Source: Saccharomyces uvarum
Lineage: Eukaryota; Ascomycota; Saccharomycetes; Saccharomycetales; Saccharomycetaceae
Direction: 5' to 3'
DNA length: 64,000 nucleotides
NCBI GenBank assembly: GCA_947243795.1
Contig: OX365936.1
Coordinates: forward strand, 62,001-126,000
Below, piece by piece: positions 40,301 to 51,651 of this stretch (within the stretch, counting starts at the first letter, position 1; every line of letters starts with the position of its first letter). Under the pieces are notes generated by a model, which saw nothing but the letters and a program-made list of their open reading frames with translations, ran no database searches and was not told the DNA's origin. Made by a program: the position numbers and the translations under genes.

Positions 40301-41423
40301 CAGGAGTGCCGATGAGAAAATATTATTTGACAAAATCGATAAAGAAAGAATGAACCAAGAAAGAGCGAACGCCAAAGCTAATGGACTCAGAGTTCCACCT
40401 CCAAGATTAATTCAGTTGGATGAACTACCTAAGGTGTTTAGAGAAAACATTGAAGAACATTTCAAAAAGGAGGATTCCGAACCGCTGGGGAGAATTAGAC
40501 AGAAGAAGAGGGTTTATTACGATGATGGCTTGACTGAAGAGCAATTTTTAGAAGCAGTGGAAGACGACAATATGTCGCTAGAGGACGCTATCAAGAAAAG
40601 GCGCGAAGCTCGTGAAAAGAGGAAATTGCGTCAAAATAACACAAAGGAGAACGAAATAGAAACTCTTGAAAATACGCCTGAAGCACCCGAATCTCAACTC
40701 ACAGACACCAATAGCTCGATTACGGCTGTGGATGTGGAGACTCCTATTGATAAGGAACCGGTAGTTTCGACGTCCAAACGTCGGACAACTAGAAGGAAAA
40801 GAACCATCGCCGTCATCGCAGGGGAAGATAAAGAAAACTTTCAAGAAGACAATCCTCCTCAAGAAAACGGGAATGCAAAGGCAGAAGAGGAATCAAAGAA
40901 TAACTCCGTTGAGATTATAAGTGGATCTGAATCTAGGAGAAAGAAACCTAAGTTGACAGTCAAGATTAAGTTTAAGAAAACACTTGCGATGGACAATAAT
41001 GACACCAGCCAACCAGAGGAGAAACCAGAGGGGAACTTACCTGAAAAGAAGGCTCCAGCCAATAAAATGAAAGCCAAACACAAGCCGCTTGGACTTTTCC
41101 CTATGGTGGAGAAACTAGTGGAAATGATGCGTGAACAGTTGGACGAAGTAGATTCCCACCCAAGAATTTCCATTTTCGAAAAACTTCCATCAAGGCGCGA
41201 CTATCCAGATTACTTCAAGGTCATTGAGAAACCCATAGCCATCGACATTATATTAAAGAACTGCAAGAACGGCACCTACAAGACCTTGGACGATGTAAAG
41301 CAAGCCTTAAAAACAATGTTTGACAACGCAAGATTTTACAACGAAGAGGGATCCTGGGTTTACATTGACGCCGACAAGCTAAATGAGTTTACCGATGAAT
41401 GGTTTAAAGAAAACTCGCCCTAG
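37344..41423 (+). CDS. STH1: RSC chromatin-remodelling ATPase Sth1
   Basis: Sth1 is the essential Snf2-type motor of the RSC complex, which slides and ejects nucleosomes and keeps promoter nucleosome-depleted regions open. The protein has 1359 residues, the same as S. cerevisiae. Order of parts: N-terminal region with QLQ/HSA-type helices binding actin-related proteins (HSA about 300-380); Snf2 ATPase with ADEMGLGKT, whose Walker lysine is K501, and the DEGH box at 597-600; helicase C lobe with LSTRAGGLGLNLQTAD and the QDRAHRIGQ motif; SnAC-like region; a Lys/Glu-rich linker; and a C-terminal bromodomain at about 1253-1350 (YPDYFKVIEKPI, ARFYNEEGS). The first ATG is used. Confidence 0.98.
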   Translation: MLQEQSASMSAVMNNTPTTVAALAAVAAASETNGKLESEEVPKIMIPKPKSSSQLEQLLYRYRAIQNHPKENRLEMGAIEDTFRAISRDQDLYETKLDTLRKSIDEGFNYEEGLLQKHLVALQLLEKDTDIPDYLLDLSDIDSDETAVEEADLSGKKPIKVSMDFNAKAKSLGLESKFSNTAKTVLGDPETEITISARISNRISELERLPANLGTYSLDDCLEFITKDDLSSRMDTFKIKALLELKSLKLLTKQKSIRQKLINNVASQAHHNIPYLRDSPFTAAAQRSVQIRSKVIVPQTVRLAEELERQQLLEKRKKERNLHSQKINNIIDFIKERQSEQWSRQERCFQFGRLGASLHNQMEKDEQKRIERTAKQRLAALKSNDEEAYLKLLDQTKDTRITQLLRQTNSFLDSLSQAVRVQQNEARILSGEEVQPITNEEREKTDYYEVAHRIKEKVDKQPSILVGGSLKEYQIRGLEWMVSLYNNHLNGILADEMGLGKTIQSISLITYLYEAKKDMGPYLVIVPLSTITNWTLEFEKWAPSLNTIIYKGTPNQRHTLQHQIRIGNFDVLLTTYEYIIKDKSLLAKHDWAHMIIDEGHRMKNANSKLSHTISHYYRTRNRLILTGTPLQNNLPELWALLNFVLPKIFNSAKTFEDWFNTPFANTGTQEKLELTEEETLLIIRRLHKVLRPFLLRRLKKEVEKDLPDKVEKVIKCKLSGLQQQLYEQMLKHNALFVGAGTEGATKCGIKGLNNKIMQLRKICNHPFVFDEVEGVVNPSRGNGDLLYRVAGKFELLDRVLPKFKASGHRVLMFFQMTQVMDIMEDFLRMKDLKYMRLDGSTKTEERTEMLNAFNAPNSDYFCFLLSTRAGGLGLNLQTADTVIIFDTDWNPHQDLQAQDRAHRIGQKNEVRILRLITTDSVEEVILERAMQKLDIDGKVIQAGKFDNKSTAEEQEAFLRRLIESETNRDDDDKAELDDDELNVTLARSADEKILFDKIDKERMNQERANAKANGLRVPPPRLIQLDELPKVFRENIEEHFKKEDSEPLGRIRQKKRVYYDDGLTEEQFLEAVEDDNMSLEDAIKKRREAREKRKLRQNNTKENEIETLENTPEAPESQLTDTNSSITAVDVETPIDKEPVVSTSKRRTTRRKRTIAVIAGEDKENFQEDNPPQENGNAKAEEESKNNSVEIISGSESRRKKPKLTVKIKFKKTLAMDNNDTSQPEEKPEGNLPEKKAPANKMKAKHKPLGLFPMVEKLVEMMREQLDEVDSHPRISIFEKLPSRRDYPDYFKVIEKPIAIDIILKNCKNGTYKTLDDVKQALKTMFDNARFYNEEGSWVYIDADKLNEFTDEWFKENSP

Positions 41424-42035
41424 AGTTCTCATTACAAAGAGAATTTTTTATGTATATAACCGTTCTACCTTAAATACTGTTCATATCATCCAGTCTTTTC
41501 TGGGCGTATGTGTGACAAATAAATAACAATGTAACAATAAAATCAATAGAAACAAGCAAGATATTCAAGCGTAGTTAATACCACCTTGCTTATCATCCTT
41601 GCTTTTAGTAGCGCAAAGCCATCACCCGCCCGGGATGGACCAGTTAGCTTTGACCGTTTGCGGTTCCGGGGATAAGGAAGGGGCCTCTGCAAATAAGAAA
41701 GAGGCATTACACATGTATGATTGGCAAAGGGACTAAGGGAATCAGGACGTATAAAGAACTCCGATTTACGTACGACTGTGCAGATTCATTGGGCGTCCAG
41801 TATTTATATTTTGACCAGGCCGTGTGTTATTTAATAGAATCATAATTTGTTTGCTCCTTTTCCCTCAACTTTGTTATTTTTGCACATTTGTAGCGAATTA
41901 AGTACAGACAGGAAGCTGACAGAAGAGATTATTGTATAACATTATTGTTTTTCTGCTAATCATCCAGACATTATAGTTTCGTCAAAAAAAAGCACGACAA
42001 AAAAAGTTTTTTAGAAACATCAAGCTTTTATCAAC
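41424..42035. promoter_or_regulatory. KGD1 promoter with two CCAAT boxes
   Basis: TGATTGGC (41718-41725) and TCATTGGG (41786-41793) are reverse-oriented CCAAT boxes close to the Hap2/3/4/5 consensus TNATTGGT, 68 bp apart and about 250-320 bp before the KGD1 ATG. KGD1 is a known HAP-activated, glucose-repressed gene. A GC-rich block with CCCGG and AGGGG-type elements lies at 41625-41685. The STH1 3' end occupies the left part. Confidence 0.6.
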
Positions 42036-45000
42036 ATGCTAAGGTTAGTGTCTTCGCCATCATGCCGGTGCATTTCTAGAAGACTGTTGAAAACCTCCAT
42101 CCTGAAAAACGCGTCTACTGTGAGGACTGCTAGAAGAGGATTGGCTACTACTGGTACAGATAATTTTCTATCGACTTCAAATGCTACTTATATCGATGAG
42201 ATGTACCAAGCTTGGCAAAAGGATCCATCTTCGGTCCATGTCTCTTGGGACGCATATTTCAAGAACATGTCTAATCCGAAGATACCCGCTACAAGCGCTT
42301 TCCAGGCCCCTCCCAGTATCACCAACTTTACTCAAGGTACTGAGGCCGCTCCATTAGGGACCGCAATGAGTGGTTCTGTGGACGAAAACGTCTCGATACA
42401 TTTAAAGGTACAATTGTTATGTAGAGCTTATCAAGTGAGAGGTCATTTGAAAGCTCATATAGATCCTCTAGGGATCTCGTTTGGTAGTAATAAAAGTAAT
42501 CCTGTTCCACCAGAATTAACCCTAGACTACTACGGTTTCAGCAAACAAGATCTCGATAAAGAAATCAATTTGGGGCCTGGTATCTTACCAAGATTTGCCA
42601 CCGGTGGCAGACCCAAAATGACTTTGAAAGAAATTGTTGATCACTTGGAAAAGCTATACTGCTCTTCTTATGGTGTACAATATACTCATATTCCATCTAA
42701 ACAGAAGTGTGAATGGTTAAGAGAGAGAATTGAAATTCCTGACCCATATCAATATACTGTAGACCAAAAGAGACAAATCTTGGACAGATTAACTTGGTCC
42801 ACTTCATTTGAATCATTCTTATCTACCAAATTTCCAAATGATAAGAGATTCGGTTTAGAAGGTCTGGAAAGTGTTGTTCCAGGTATTAAAACTTTAATTG
42901 ATCGCTCTGTTGAATTAGGAGTTGAGGATGTTGTTTTGGGTATGGCCCATCGTGGTAGATTAAACGTCTTATCCAACGTGGTGCGTAAACCAAACGAATC
43001 TATCTTCTCTGAATTCAAGGGTTCCAGTGCTCGTGATGATATTGAAGGATCAGGTGATGTTAAGTACCATTTGGGTATGAACTATCAAAGACCTACCACC
43101 TCCGGTAAGTACGTCAACTTATCCTTGGTGGCTAATCCATCCCATTTAGAATCCGAAGATCCAGTTGTTCTTGGTAGAACGAGAGCTCTATTACACGCAA
43201 AGAATGATTTGAAGGAAAAGACAAAGGCCTTAGGTGTTTTGTTACATGGTGATGCTGCTTTTGCAGGCCAAGGTGTTGTTTATGAAACTATGGGATTTTT
43301 GACCCTACCAGAATACTCTACAGGTGGTACCATTCATATTATTACAAACAACCAAATCGGGTTTACTACAGATCCAAGATTCGCAAGATCTACTCCATAT
43401 CCATCAGATCTGGCCAAGGCCATAGATGCTCCAATTTTCCATGTTAACGCCAATGACGTGGAAGCCGTGACATTTATTTTCAATTTAGCCGCAGAATGGA
43501 GGCACAAATTCCATACTGATGCCATCATTGATATTGTTGGCTGGAGGAAACATGGTCATAACGAAACCGATCAACCTTCTTTCACTCAACCATTAATGTA
43601 CCAAAAAATCGCGAAGCAAAAATCCGTCATTGATGTTTACACTGACAAACTTATCAACGAAGGCTCGTTTTCCAGTAAAGATATTGACGAACATAAGAAA
43701 TGGGTATGGAACCTTTTCGAAGATGCCTTCGAAAAGGCGAAGGACTACGTACCATCCCAAAGAGAATGGTTAACTGCGGCTTGGGAAGGATTTAAATCTC
43801 CAAAGGAATTAGCCACTGAAATATTACCACACGAACCAACCAATATTCCTGAAAAAACCTTGAAAGAATTAGGTAAAGTTCTTTCTTCATGGCCCGAAAA
43901 CTTCGAAGTTCACAAAAATTTGAAGAGAATTTTGAAGAATAGAGGCAAATCCATTGAGACCGGTGAGGGTATTGATTGGGCTACCGGTGAAGCTTTAGCA
44001 TTTGGATCTTTGGTCTTAGATGGTCAAAACGTCAGGGTATCTGGTGAAGATGTAGAAAGAGGTACCTTCTCACAACGTCATGCTGTCTTACATGACCAAC
44101 AGTCTGAAGCAGTTTACACGCCGTTAAGTACTTTGAGTAATGAAAAGGCCGATTTCACAATTGCCAATTCATCGTTATCTGAATATGGTGTCATGGGGTT
44201 CGAATATGGGTACTCATTAACTTCTCCAGATTACTTGGTCATGTGGGAAGCGCAATTCGGTGATTTTGCTAATACTGCGCAAGTCATCATCGATCAATTT
44301 ATTGCCGGTGGTGAACAAAAATGGAAGCAACGTTCTGGGTTAGTCTTGTCATTACCTCATGGTTACGATGGTCAAGGTCCCGAACATTCATCTGGTAGAT
44401 TAGAGAGATTTTTGCAATTAGCCAATGAAGATCCAAGGTATTTCCCATCGGAAGAAAAGTTACAAAGACAACATCAAGACTGTAATTTCCAAGTCGTGTA
44501 TCCAACTACGCCAGCTAACTTGTTCCATATTTTAAGAAGACAACAACATCGTCAATTCCGTAAACCGTTAGCGCTATTCTTCTCTAAGCAATTGTTACGT
44601 CATCCACTAGCCAGATCCTCACTATCTGAGTTTTCTGATGGTGGATTCCAATGGATAATTGAAGATGTTGAACATGGTAAGAGCATTGGCACAAAAGAAG
44701 AAACCAAGAGATTGGTTTTGTTGAGTGGTCAAGTTTACACAGCATTGCATAAGAGGCGTGAAAACTTAGGCGATAAAACCACTGCTTTCTTAAAGATTGA
44801 AGAACTACATCCTTTCCCATTCGCTCAATTACGTGACTCTTTGAACTCTTATCCAAACTTGGAAGAAATCGTTTGGTGTCAGGAAGAGCCATTGAACATG
44901 GGTTCATGGGCATATTCAGAACCAAGGTTACATACCACACTGAAGGAAACAGATAACTATAAAGATTTCAAGGTTAGATATTGTGGTAGAAACCCAAGTG

Positions 45001-45080
45001 GTGCTGTTGCCGCAGGTAGTAAGGCATTGCATCTGATCGAAGAGGATAATTTCTTGAAAGATGTTTTCCAACAAACCTGA
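42036..45080 (+). CDS. KGD1: 2-oxoglutarate dehydrogenase E1 subunit
   Basis: Kgd1 is the thiamine-diphosphate E1 of the mitochondrial 2-oxoglutarate dehydrogenase complex. It decarboxylates 2-oxoglutarate in the TCA cycle and passes succinyl to Kgd2. It has 1014 residues, the S. cerevisiae length. The N-terminus is a typical matrix-targeting presequence rich in Arg, Ser and Leu without acids (residues 1 to about 40). The conserved helix [19 protein letters not shown] comes next. The ThDP/Mg site includes [10 protein letters not shown] from His404 with the downstream [12 protein letters not shown]. The C-terminal transketolase-like and lipoyl-partner domains are complete, ending near KDVFQQT. 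Strong codon bias. Confidence 0.98.
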   Translation: MLRLVSSPSCRCISRRLLKTSILKNASTVRTARRGLATTGTDNFLSTSNATYIDEMYQAWQKDPSSVHVSWDAYFKNMSNPKIPATSAFQAPPSITNFTQGTEAAPLGTAMSGSVDENVSIHLKVQLLCRAYQVRGHLKAHIDPLGISFGSNKSNPVPPELTLDYYGFSKQDLDKEINLGPGILPRFATGGRPKMTLKEIVDHLEKLYCSSYGVQYTHIPSKQKCEWLRERIEIPDPYQYTVDQKRQILDRLTWSTSFESFLSTKFPNDKRFGLEGLESVVPGIKTLIDRSVELGVEDVVLGMAHRGRLNVLSNVVRKPNESIFSEFKGSSARDDIEGSGDVKYHLGMNYQRPTTSGKYVNLSLVANPSHLESEDPVVLGRTRALLHAKNDLKEKTKALGVLLHGDAAFAGQGVVYETMGFLTLPEYSTGGTIHIITNNQIGFTTDPRFARSTPYPSDLAKAIDAPIFHVNANDVEAVTFIFNLAAEWRHKFHTDAIIDIVGWRKHGHNETDQPSFTQPLMYQKIAKQKSVIDVYTDKLINEGSFSSKDIDEHKKWVWNLFEDAFEKAKDYVPSQREWLTAAWEGFKSPKELATEILPHEPTNIPEKTLKELGKVLSSWPENFEVHKNLKRILKNRGKSIETGEGIDWATGEALAFGSLVLDGQNVRVSGEDVERGTFSQRHAVLHDQQSEAVYTPLSTLSNEKADFTIANSSLSEYGVMGFEYGYSLTSPDYLVMWEAQFGDFANTAQVIIDQFIAGGEQKWKQRSGLVLSLPHGYDGQGPEHSSGRLERFLQLANEDPRYFPSEEKLQRQHQDCNFQVVYPTTPANLFHILRRQQHRQFRKPLALFFSKQLLRHPLARSSLSEFSDGGFQWIIEDVEHGKSIGTKEETKRLVLLSGQVYTALHKRRENLGDKTTAFLKIEELHPFPFAQLRDSLNSYPNLEEIVWCQEEPLNMGSWAYSEPRLHTTLKETDNYKDFKVRYCGRNPSGAVAAGSKALHLIEEDNFLKDVFQQT

Positions 45081-45552
45081 AATAAACCGTACAAATTGCC
45101 TAATAGAAAAACGAATATGAAAAACATATAAAAAACAACCACATAAACACACAATATAATGTTATCTTCAAAATGAAACTGCTTTTAACCTATAGGAGAG
45201 TTTATTTCTTCTTAAAAATGATGTATAGATAATTTTGACGATGTATTCACGTTCTTTTGATTATTTTTGTTAATATCTGCTTTTATAGTTATTTATTCTA
45301 ACGTATTTTTTATATATATTTTCTCTTTTAATATTACCTAATATTTATTCATTAATTATTTTGTATCTGGTTCGATAAAGTGCCTCTGGGCCTATTGTTT
45401 CTTGGCTGTTATACTTTTTTTTTTCTTTCGTCCGGTAATGAAAAAAAGTGAAATAAATAAAAGAGGGGTGAAATGAAGGACCTTTATTAATTATATTAGT
45501 CTTTTAATTATGGTATGAACTCCAATTCTGCTATTGACACGAACCAAGGAAC
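45081..45552. other. Intergenic: KGD1 3' end and AYR1 promoter
   Basis: Very AT-rich 472-bp gap between tandem genes, with poly-T runs around 45415-45425 and several TATATA stretches that can serve as polyadenylation efficiency elements for KGD1. I recognise no activator site or small gene. Confidence 0.5.
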
Positions 45553-46449
45553 ATGTCACAGTTACAATCACAACCTAAGAAGATTGCCGTCGTTACAGGT
45601 GCCTCAGGCGGTATCGGATACGAGGTAACGAAAGAATTAGCCAGGAATGGATATATGGTCTATGCTTGTGCAAGAAGATTAGAGCCAATGGAGCAACTGT
45701 CCTTGCAATTTGGTAGCGATATCGTCAAACCATACAAGTTAGATATTTCTCAGCCGGAAGAGATTGTAACCTTTGCTGGGTTTTTAAGAAATACATTACC
45801 TGATGGTAAACTGGATTTACTGTACAACAATGCCGGTCAGAGTTGTACTTTTGCCGCAATGGATGCGACTGATGCAGTAGTTGAACAATGCTTCAAAGTC
45901 AATGTGTTTGGCCATATTAATATGTGTCGTGAACTGACGAAATTCCTTGTTAATGGCAAAGGAACTATTGTTTTCACCGGTTCTCTTGCCGGGGTGATAT
46001 CATTCCCCTTCGGTAGTATCTATTCTGCTTCCAAAGCTGCAATCCACCAATACGCTCGTGGGTTACATCTAGAACTGAAGCCATTTGGTGTAAGAGTCAT
46101 CAACGCCATCACTGGCGGTGTGGCCACCGACATTCAAGACAAAAGACCTTTGCCTGAAACTTCCATATACAATTTTCCCGAAGGTAGGGCAGCCTTTGAT
46201 TCGAGAAAAACCATGGCCAAAGACAACAAGCCCATGTCAGCTGAAGCTTACGCCAAGCAGCTAGTTGGGGACATTTTGAGTCGCAAGGACCCGGTAGATG
46301 TTTACAGGGGTGCATGGGCCAACATCATGCGTTTAGTAGTGCTATTTGTTCCCTACTGGCTATTGGAAAAGGGACTCTCTAAGAAGTTTAAACTAGACAA
46401 AGTCAATAATGCTCTAAAGTTGAAACAGAGGAAAAGTAAGGACGATTAG
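45553..46449 (+). CDS. AYR1: NADPH-dependent 1-acyldihydroxyacetone phosphate reductase
   Basis: Ayr1 is a short-chain dehydrogenase/reductase that reduces 1-acyl-DHAP to lysophosphatidic acid in the ER, lipid droplets and mitochondrial outer membrane. It has also been reported as a triacylglycerol lipase. The protein has 298 residues (297 in S. cerevisiae). The Rossmann motif TGASGGIG lies at 15-22, the NNAG motif at 92-95 and the catalytic triad Ser144, Tyr157, Lys161 (YSASK). A hydrophobic segment near 255-275 (IMRLVVLFVPYWLL) probably serves membrane association. The C-terminus is Lys-rich (KLKQRKSKDD). It starts at the first ATG, 103 codons' distance from KGD1's 3' region excluded. Confidence 0.96.
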   Translation: MSQLQSQPKKIAVVTGASGGIGYEVTKELARNGYMVYACARRLEPMEQLSLQFGSDIVKPYKLDISQPEEIVTFAGFLRNTLPDGKLDLLYNNAGQSCTFAAMDATDAVVEQCFKVNVFGHINMCRELTKFLVNGKGTIVFTGSLAGVISFPFGSIYSASKAAIHQYARGLHLELKPFGVRVINAITGGVATDIQDKRPLPETSIYNFPEGRAAFDSRKTMAKDNKPMSAEAYAKQLVGDILSRKDPVDVYRGAWANIMRLVVLFVPYWLLEKGLSKKFKLDKVNNALKLKQRKSKDD

Positions 46450-47016
46450 CGGCTTTCACCCTCGTTAATTGCTAAATATATATGCACGTATATGTATAAG
46501 ATGTAAACGGCGGTAGTCGGCCAGTAGCTAACAAGATACTAACGTTTAAGTTACGCTGGACATCAAATGCATTCAGGCTGCATCGCAGCAATGCACTAAA
46601 TTCCTGTCACTCTCTCATTCTCTTGGTCCAGGCCGTTTGAAACGCGCTAGTGCAGAAATTCGCTCATTTTCGCATCCTTCTTTGTTTTTTTTCTTTCAAA
46701 AACACTATTCTTTATTTATAAACTGCATAAAACTATTTTGGGATTGTCTTTGCATTCCTCTTCCCTAGCCTCGAACGTAATCAGTATATCCAAATATATA
46801 TATATATCCATTCAGTTGAATAAGACGCTATAGCAAGATCCGTTCGAATCGAAAGAGACAATCCCGTTGTTCACCTCTCGAAAATTTCCAACTATTTACA
46901 GTCCTTCCTTTACAAAATAAGCTAGCAAACAAGAATACATTCTGTTTAGTGCTATCCAACTACTTACATTCCTTTACAAATACCAAACACAAGTTAAACC
47001 AAGTTAATTTATTCAA
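46450..47016. promoter_or_regulatory. AYR1 3' end, SIM1 promoter and first leader exon
   Basis: This contains the AYR1 terminator region and the SIM1 promoter. A TA-rich stretch at 46792-46809 could serve as TATA. The non-coding first exon of SIM1 must end at 47016 if the leader intron is used. There is a GTTCGAATC sequence near 46843, which I considered and rejected as a tRNA B box. Confidence 0.45.
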
Positions 47017-48947
<1,931 letters not shown>

Positions 48948-49963
48948 GCGAGATGACTTTACGTTTCTTTTTTACTTTTTAAAACACATCTCAACCCTAC
49001 ATTGTACTCAACCAATATGTTTCCCTTTCTTTTTGACTATATCTATATTACTCACTTTTTTTTTTATTCTCGTTCATGATGCCTTTCCATCTTTCAAGCA
49101 ACCCGCAAGACGGTTACACAGAGCAGAGATTCATCAAGACTCTCTTTTCCTCTAGACAAAAAGGTTCTTTGGATAGGAAGAACGTCAAAGACAGAATGGC
49201 TTAAGTAGATTTACATAAAAACACATACACTCCGATACCATAAGAATATAAGAACTTTTTTTTCTCTTCCTCATTTTGATCTTCTCTTAACGTAGGCTGT
49301 TTTCCTGTGCAGCTAAAAATAGTACAAATGCAGCAGGCGGCGCCCCCAAAACGGGAATCGTGTGTGGTTTACGGGATCATTACTTTTCCTAATCAGTACA
49401 TGAAGGCACCACCGCCGTCACGTACTGTTCTGAGCCCCCAGTATAAGTATGCGGGAAGAGGATCTGCGGAAATGGCTTTTCCCCGCCATTACCCGTCGAA
49501 GTACTACCGTTTTAGGGAATTGTGGATCAAAAAGGGAATGAGGATTGTGAAAAAGAAAATTTTTAGAAATTTACTTCTTCAGATGGGGGAAGTTGGTAGA
49601 TTCTTCCTTTTTTCGTACAAGCTGAAAAAAATAAGAGCATGGAAGAGGCAAAGAGTGTGAGTTGCTTATTCTGGTAAAAAACAGAAGTGCATGAAAGGGT
49701 TTGGAAAGCGTGTAGGACAAGACGAAAAAAACTAAGAACTCGGAAAGGCTTTTTTTTTAAGGAAGAGAACAAAACCAAATCGCATACTATTATTATTTAA
49801 GGATCGCGCATTTTAAAGGTTACACAGAACAGGAAATATACTGCCTGAAATCTTTGGACTCAAATTAAACGGAAAAGCGCAACACGAGCCAGAAGAAGGC
49901 CAAGAACATTTGGAAAATCTAAAAAAAGAAAGTAAAGGCGAACATCAAAGTGGATGCTTTATT
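48948..49963. other. Intergenic: SIM1 3' end and POG1 promoter
   Basis: About 1 kb between tandem genes. The left 150 bp is T-rich, as expected for the SIM1 3' end. An open frame of 110 codons from ATG at 49328 to 49660 predicts a basic, Lys/Arg-rich peptide, but I recognise no family and treat it as unproven. A-rich leader sequence precedes POG1. No factor site was identified with confidence. Confidence 0.45.
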
Positions 49964-51022
49964 ATGGAACGAGAGCCACATAACCAATCCGAAGAAGAAA
50001 AGAAACCGAAAGGACCAATGGCTGCTGAGGGAGAACATCACTCCTCATCGTCTTCCGGCACTACAATGGTAGCAGGTGCGGCCGAGGAGAGCGCTAGCAG
50101 GAGAACGACGGTGTCATCACAAACTAGGAGGTCTTTACTACTGCGAATAAAGCTCTTGAAACAGCTTGGGATTAACGACGTCCAGGAACTAGATGTATGT
50201 GATGCGAACCTGGTGGACCGGTTCTTAAGCATACAATTGGTCAATGACACGAAAGAGCTGGAGAAGATACGTGATTCGAATCTCACTAAACTAAACCAAA
50301 TCATTGATAAATGTGTGGAAAGCGACAACATCAGTGATCCGACGTTGAACAAGATTCTTGACATGTCCATGAGCAGAGGGATCAACAATGACAACAGTAA
50401 CCACCTTACGATACCGTCGCCGACAATGACGAAGAAACGCAAGGCGGGGGCATCCGAACTGGCCAGTCCCCGAGGCCACAGAAGGTATAGATCGGATATA
50501 CCCACTGTATCGGAAGTGGATGCGGGTGTCGGATACCCACAAATGCATCAGCAACCGGCCGCATACACGCTGCCGGTGCCTGCAAACCAGTGGATGGGAA
50601 ACCCATATATGCAACCCCCACAACAATTGCAGCCGCTCCCTCCTCAGTACCTCTATCCGCCGGGGATGGGACCACAACCCCCGCTGCCCACGATGAATTC
50701 AAACTCCGAGTCCCAGACACCCGTGATGAGCTCGCAATACCTCTCTTTAAACCAGCATGGCCTTTACCAACAAAGTATGAGGGCGCACCCCCTCATGAAC
50801 ATGGGCCCACAGGTAAACATATATGGCCAGCAGCAGCCGCAACAGCCACATCCTACACAGGAACGCGACCCCTCAAGAAAAAGTTCTACTCATAGAAGAT
50901 CACAAAGCGCCAACATTTCCATGGCGAATTTCCGATCACCCATGCGGAATACTCAGCACGGTTCCTCTCAAAGACCCGTTAATTTTTTAATTCATACTCC
51001 GAAACATCCTCCCCCCACGTGA
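49964..51022 (+). CDS. POG1: Putative transcriptional activator promoting recovery from pheromone arrest
   Basis: Pog1 is a nuclear, chromatin-bound protein that in high dosage lets cells resume division after pheromone arrest and acts at CLN1/CLN2 promoters. From the ATG at 49964 it has 352 residues (351 in S. cerevisiae). The open frame extends 18 codons upstream but lacks an ATG. No named DNA-binding domain is visible. There is an N-terminal helical, SAP-like segment (SLLLRIKLLKQLGINDVQEL), a Lys-Arg cluster (TKKRKAG), then a Pro/Gln/Met-rich region that looks like an activation domain, and the conserved end RPVNFLIHTPKHPPPT. It is among the most diverged proteins in the window relative to S. 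cerevisiae. Confidence 0.93.
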   Translation: MEREPHNQSEEEKKPKGPMAAEGEHHSSSSSGTTMVAGAAEESASRRTTVSSQTRRSLLLRIKLLKQLGINDVQELDVCDANLVDRFLSIQLVNDTKELEKIRDSNLTKLNQIIDKCVESDNISDPTLNKILDMSMSRGINNDNSNHLTIPSPTMTKKRKAGASELASPRGHRRYRSDIPTVSEVDAGVGYPQMHQQPAAYTLPVPANQWMGNPYMQPPQQLQPLPPQYLYPPGMGPQPPLPTMNSNSESQTPVMSSQYLSLNQHGLYQQSMRAHPLMNMGPQVNIYGQQQPQQPHPTQERDPSRKSSTHRRSQSANISMANFRSPMRNTQHGSSQRPVNFLIHTPKHPPPT

Positions 51023-51534
51023 TGCGTAGTCGTCAGGGAAAGATGCTTTTCTTTACTACTACTGTTATTATTTTTTTTCTTTCTATCCCATTTCCATAAC
51101 TATACCCCTCCATTCGATGCATTTGTCCAACATTACTTCAGTTCCGAAAATATATAATTACTACCGTGTTATTATTACTACTACTATCTTTTACATACCT
51201 TCATTTCTCTTATTCTCTCATTTTCTCCATTATACTCACAACCAAAATATATGTATATATGCTGTCATTTTGTATAGGTCTGTTTTCTAGTGCCTCTACT
51301 GGCCTCACCCGGCTAAGCGGCCCTAACGTGGAGATAAGCGACTCTCAGCACCCTGACCCCATTCGTTTGTGATTTATAGCACATATTTTTCTCGAGGAAA
51401 GCTAGTCTTGGCTCAGACAGGCCCGCAGGAGCTCGCCTTGCTTTTTTTTTGGCACTAATGTTCTTAGTCATAGCGGTTACAGTAGGAGAAATGGTATCGC
51501 CGTCTTCTCTTAGATAAAGAACACTCTGTAGATA

Positions 51535-51571
<37 letters not shown>

Positions 51572-51651
51572 ATTTGTATATATGTGAAAATGGGCAGCCT
51601 CTTGATGCTGATATCATGGTAATATTCCTCTAGGGTGCATAGATAACAATA
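51023..51651. promoter_or_regulatory. POG1 3' end and QDR2 promoter
   Basis: The left half is pyrimidine/AT-rich. A GC-rich island at 51295-51360 contains GCCCTAA (51320-51326, Tbf1-like core). TTAGTCA at 51464-51470 fits a Yap-family site, plausible for a drug-resistance transporter. A (TA)n tract follows just before the QDR2 leader. Confidence 0.4.
51539..51569. repeat. (TA)n microsatellite upstream of QDR2
   Basis: A 31-bp uninterrupted TA alternation ends about 80 bp before the QDR2 ATG. It could double as TATA-like promoter DNA. Its length is likely to vary between strains. Confidence 0.9.

Noticed and set aside
46838-46852. GTTCGAATC as the B box of a tRNA gene
   Set aside because: No matching A box, cloverleaf or acceptor stem can be formed around it, and no T-run terminator follows at the right distance.
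51539-51569. The (TA)n tract as a structural or telomere-like element
   Set aside because: It is a plain dinucleotide microsatellite of a kind common in yeast promoters.
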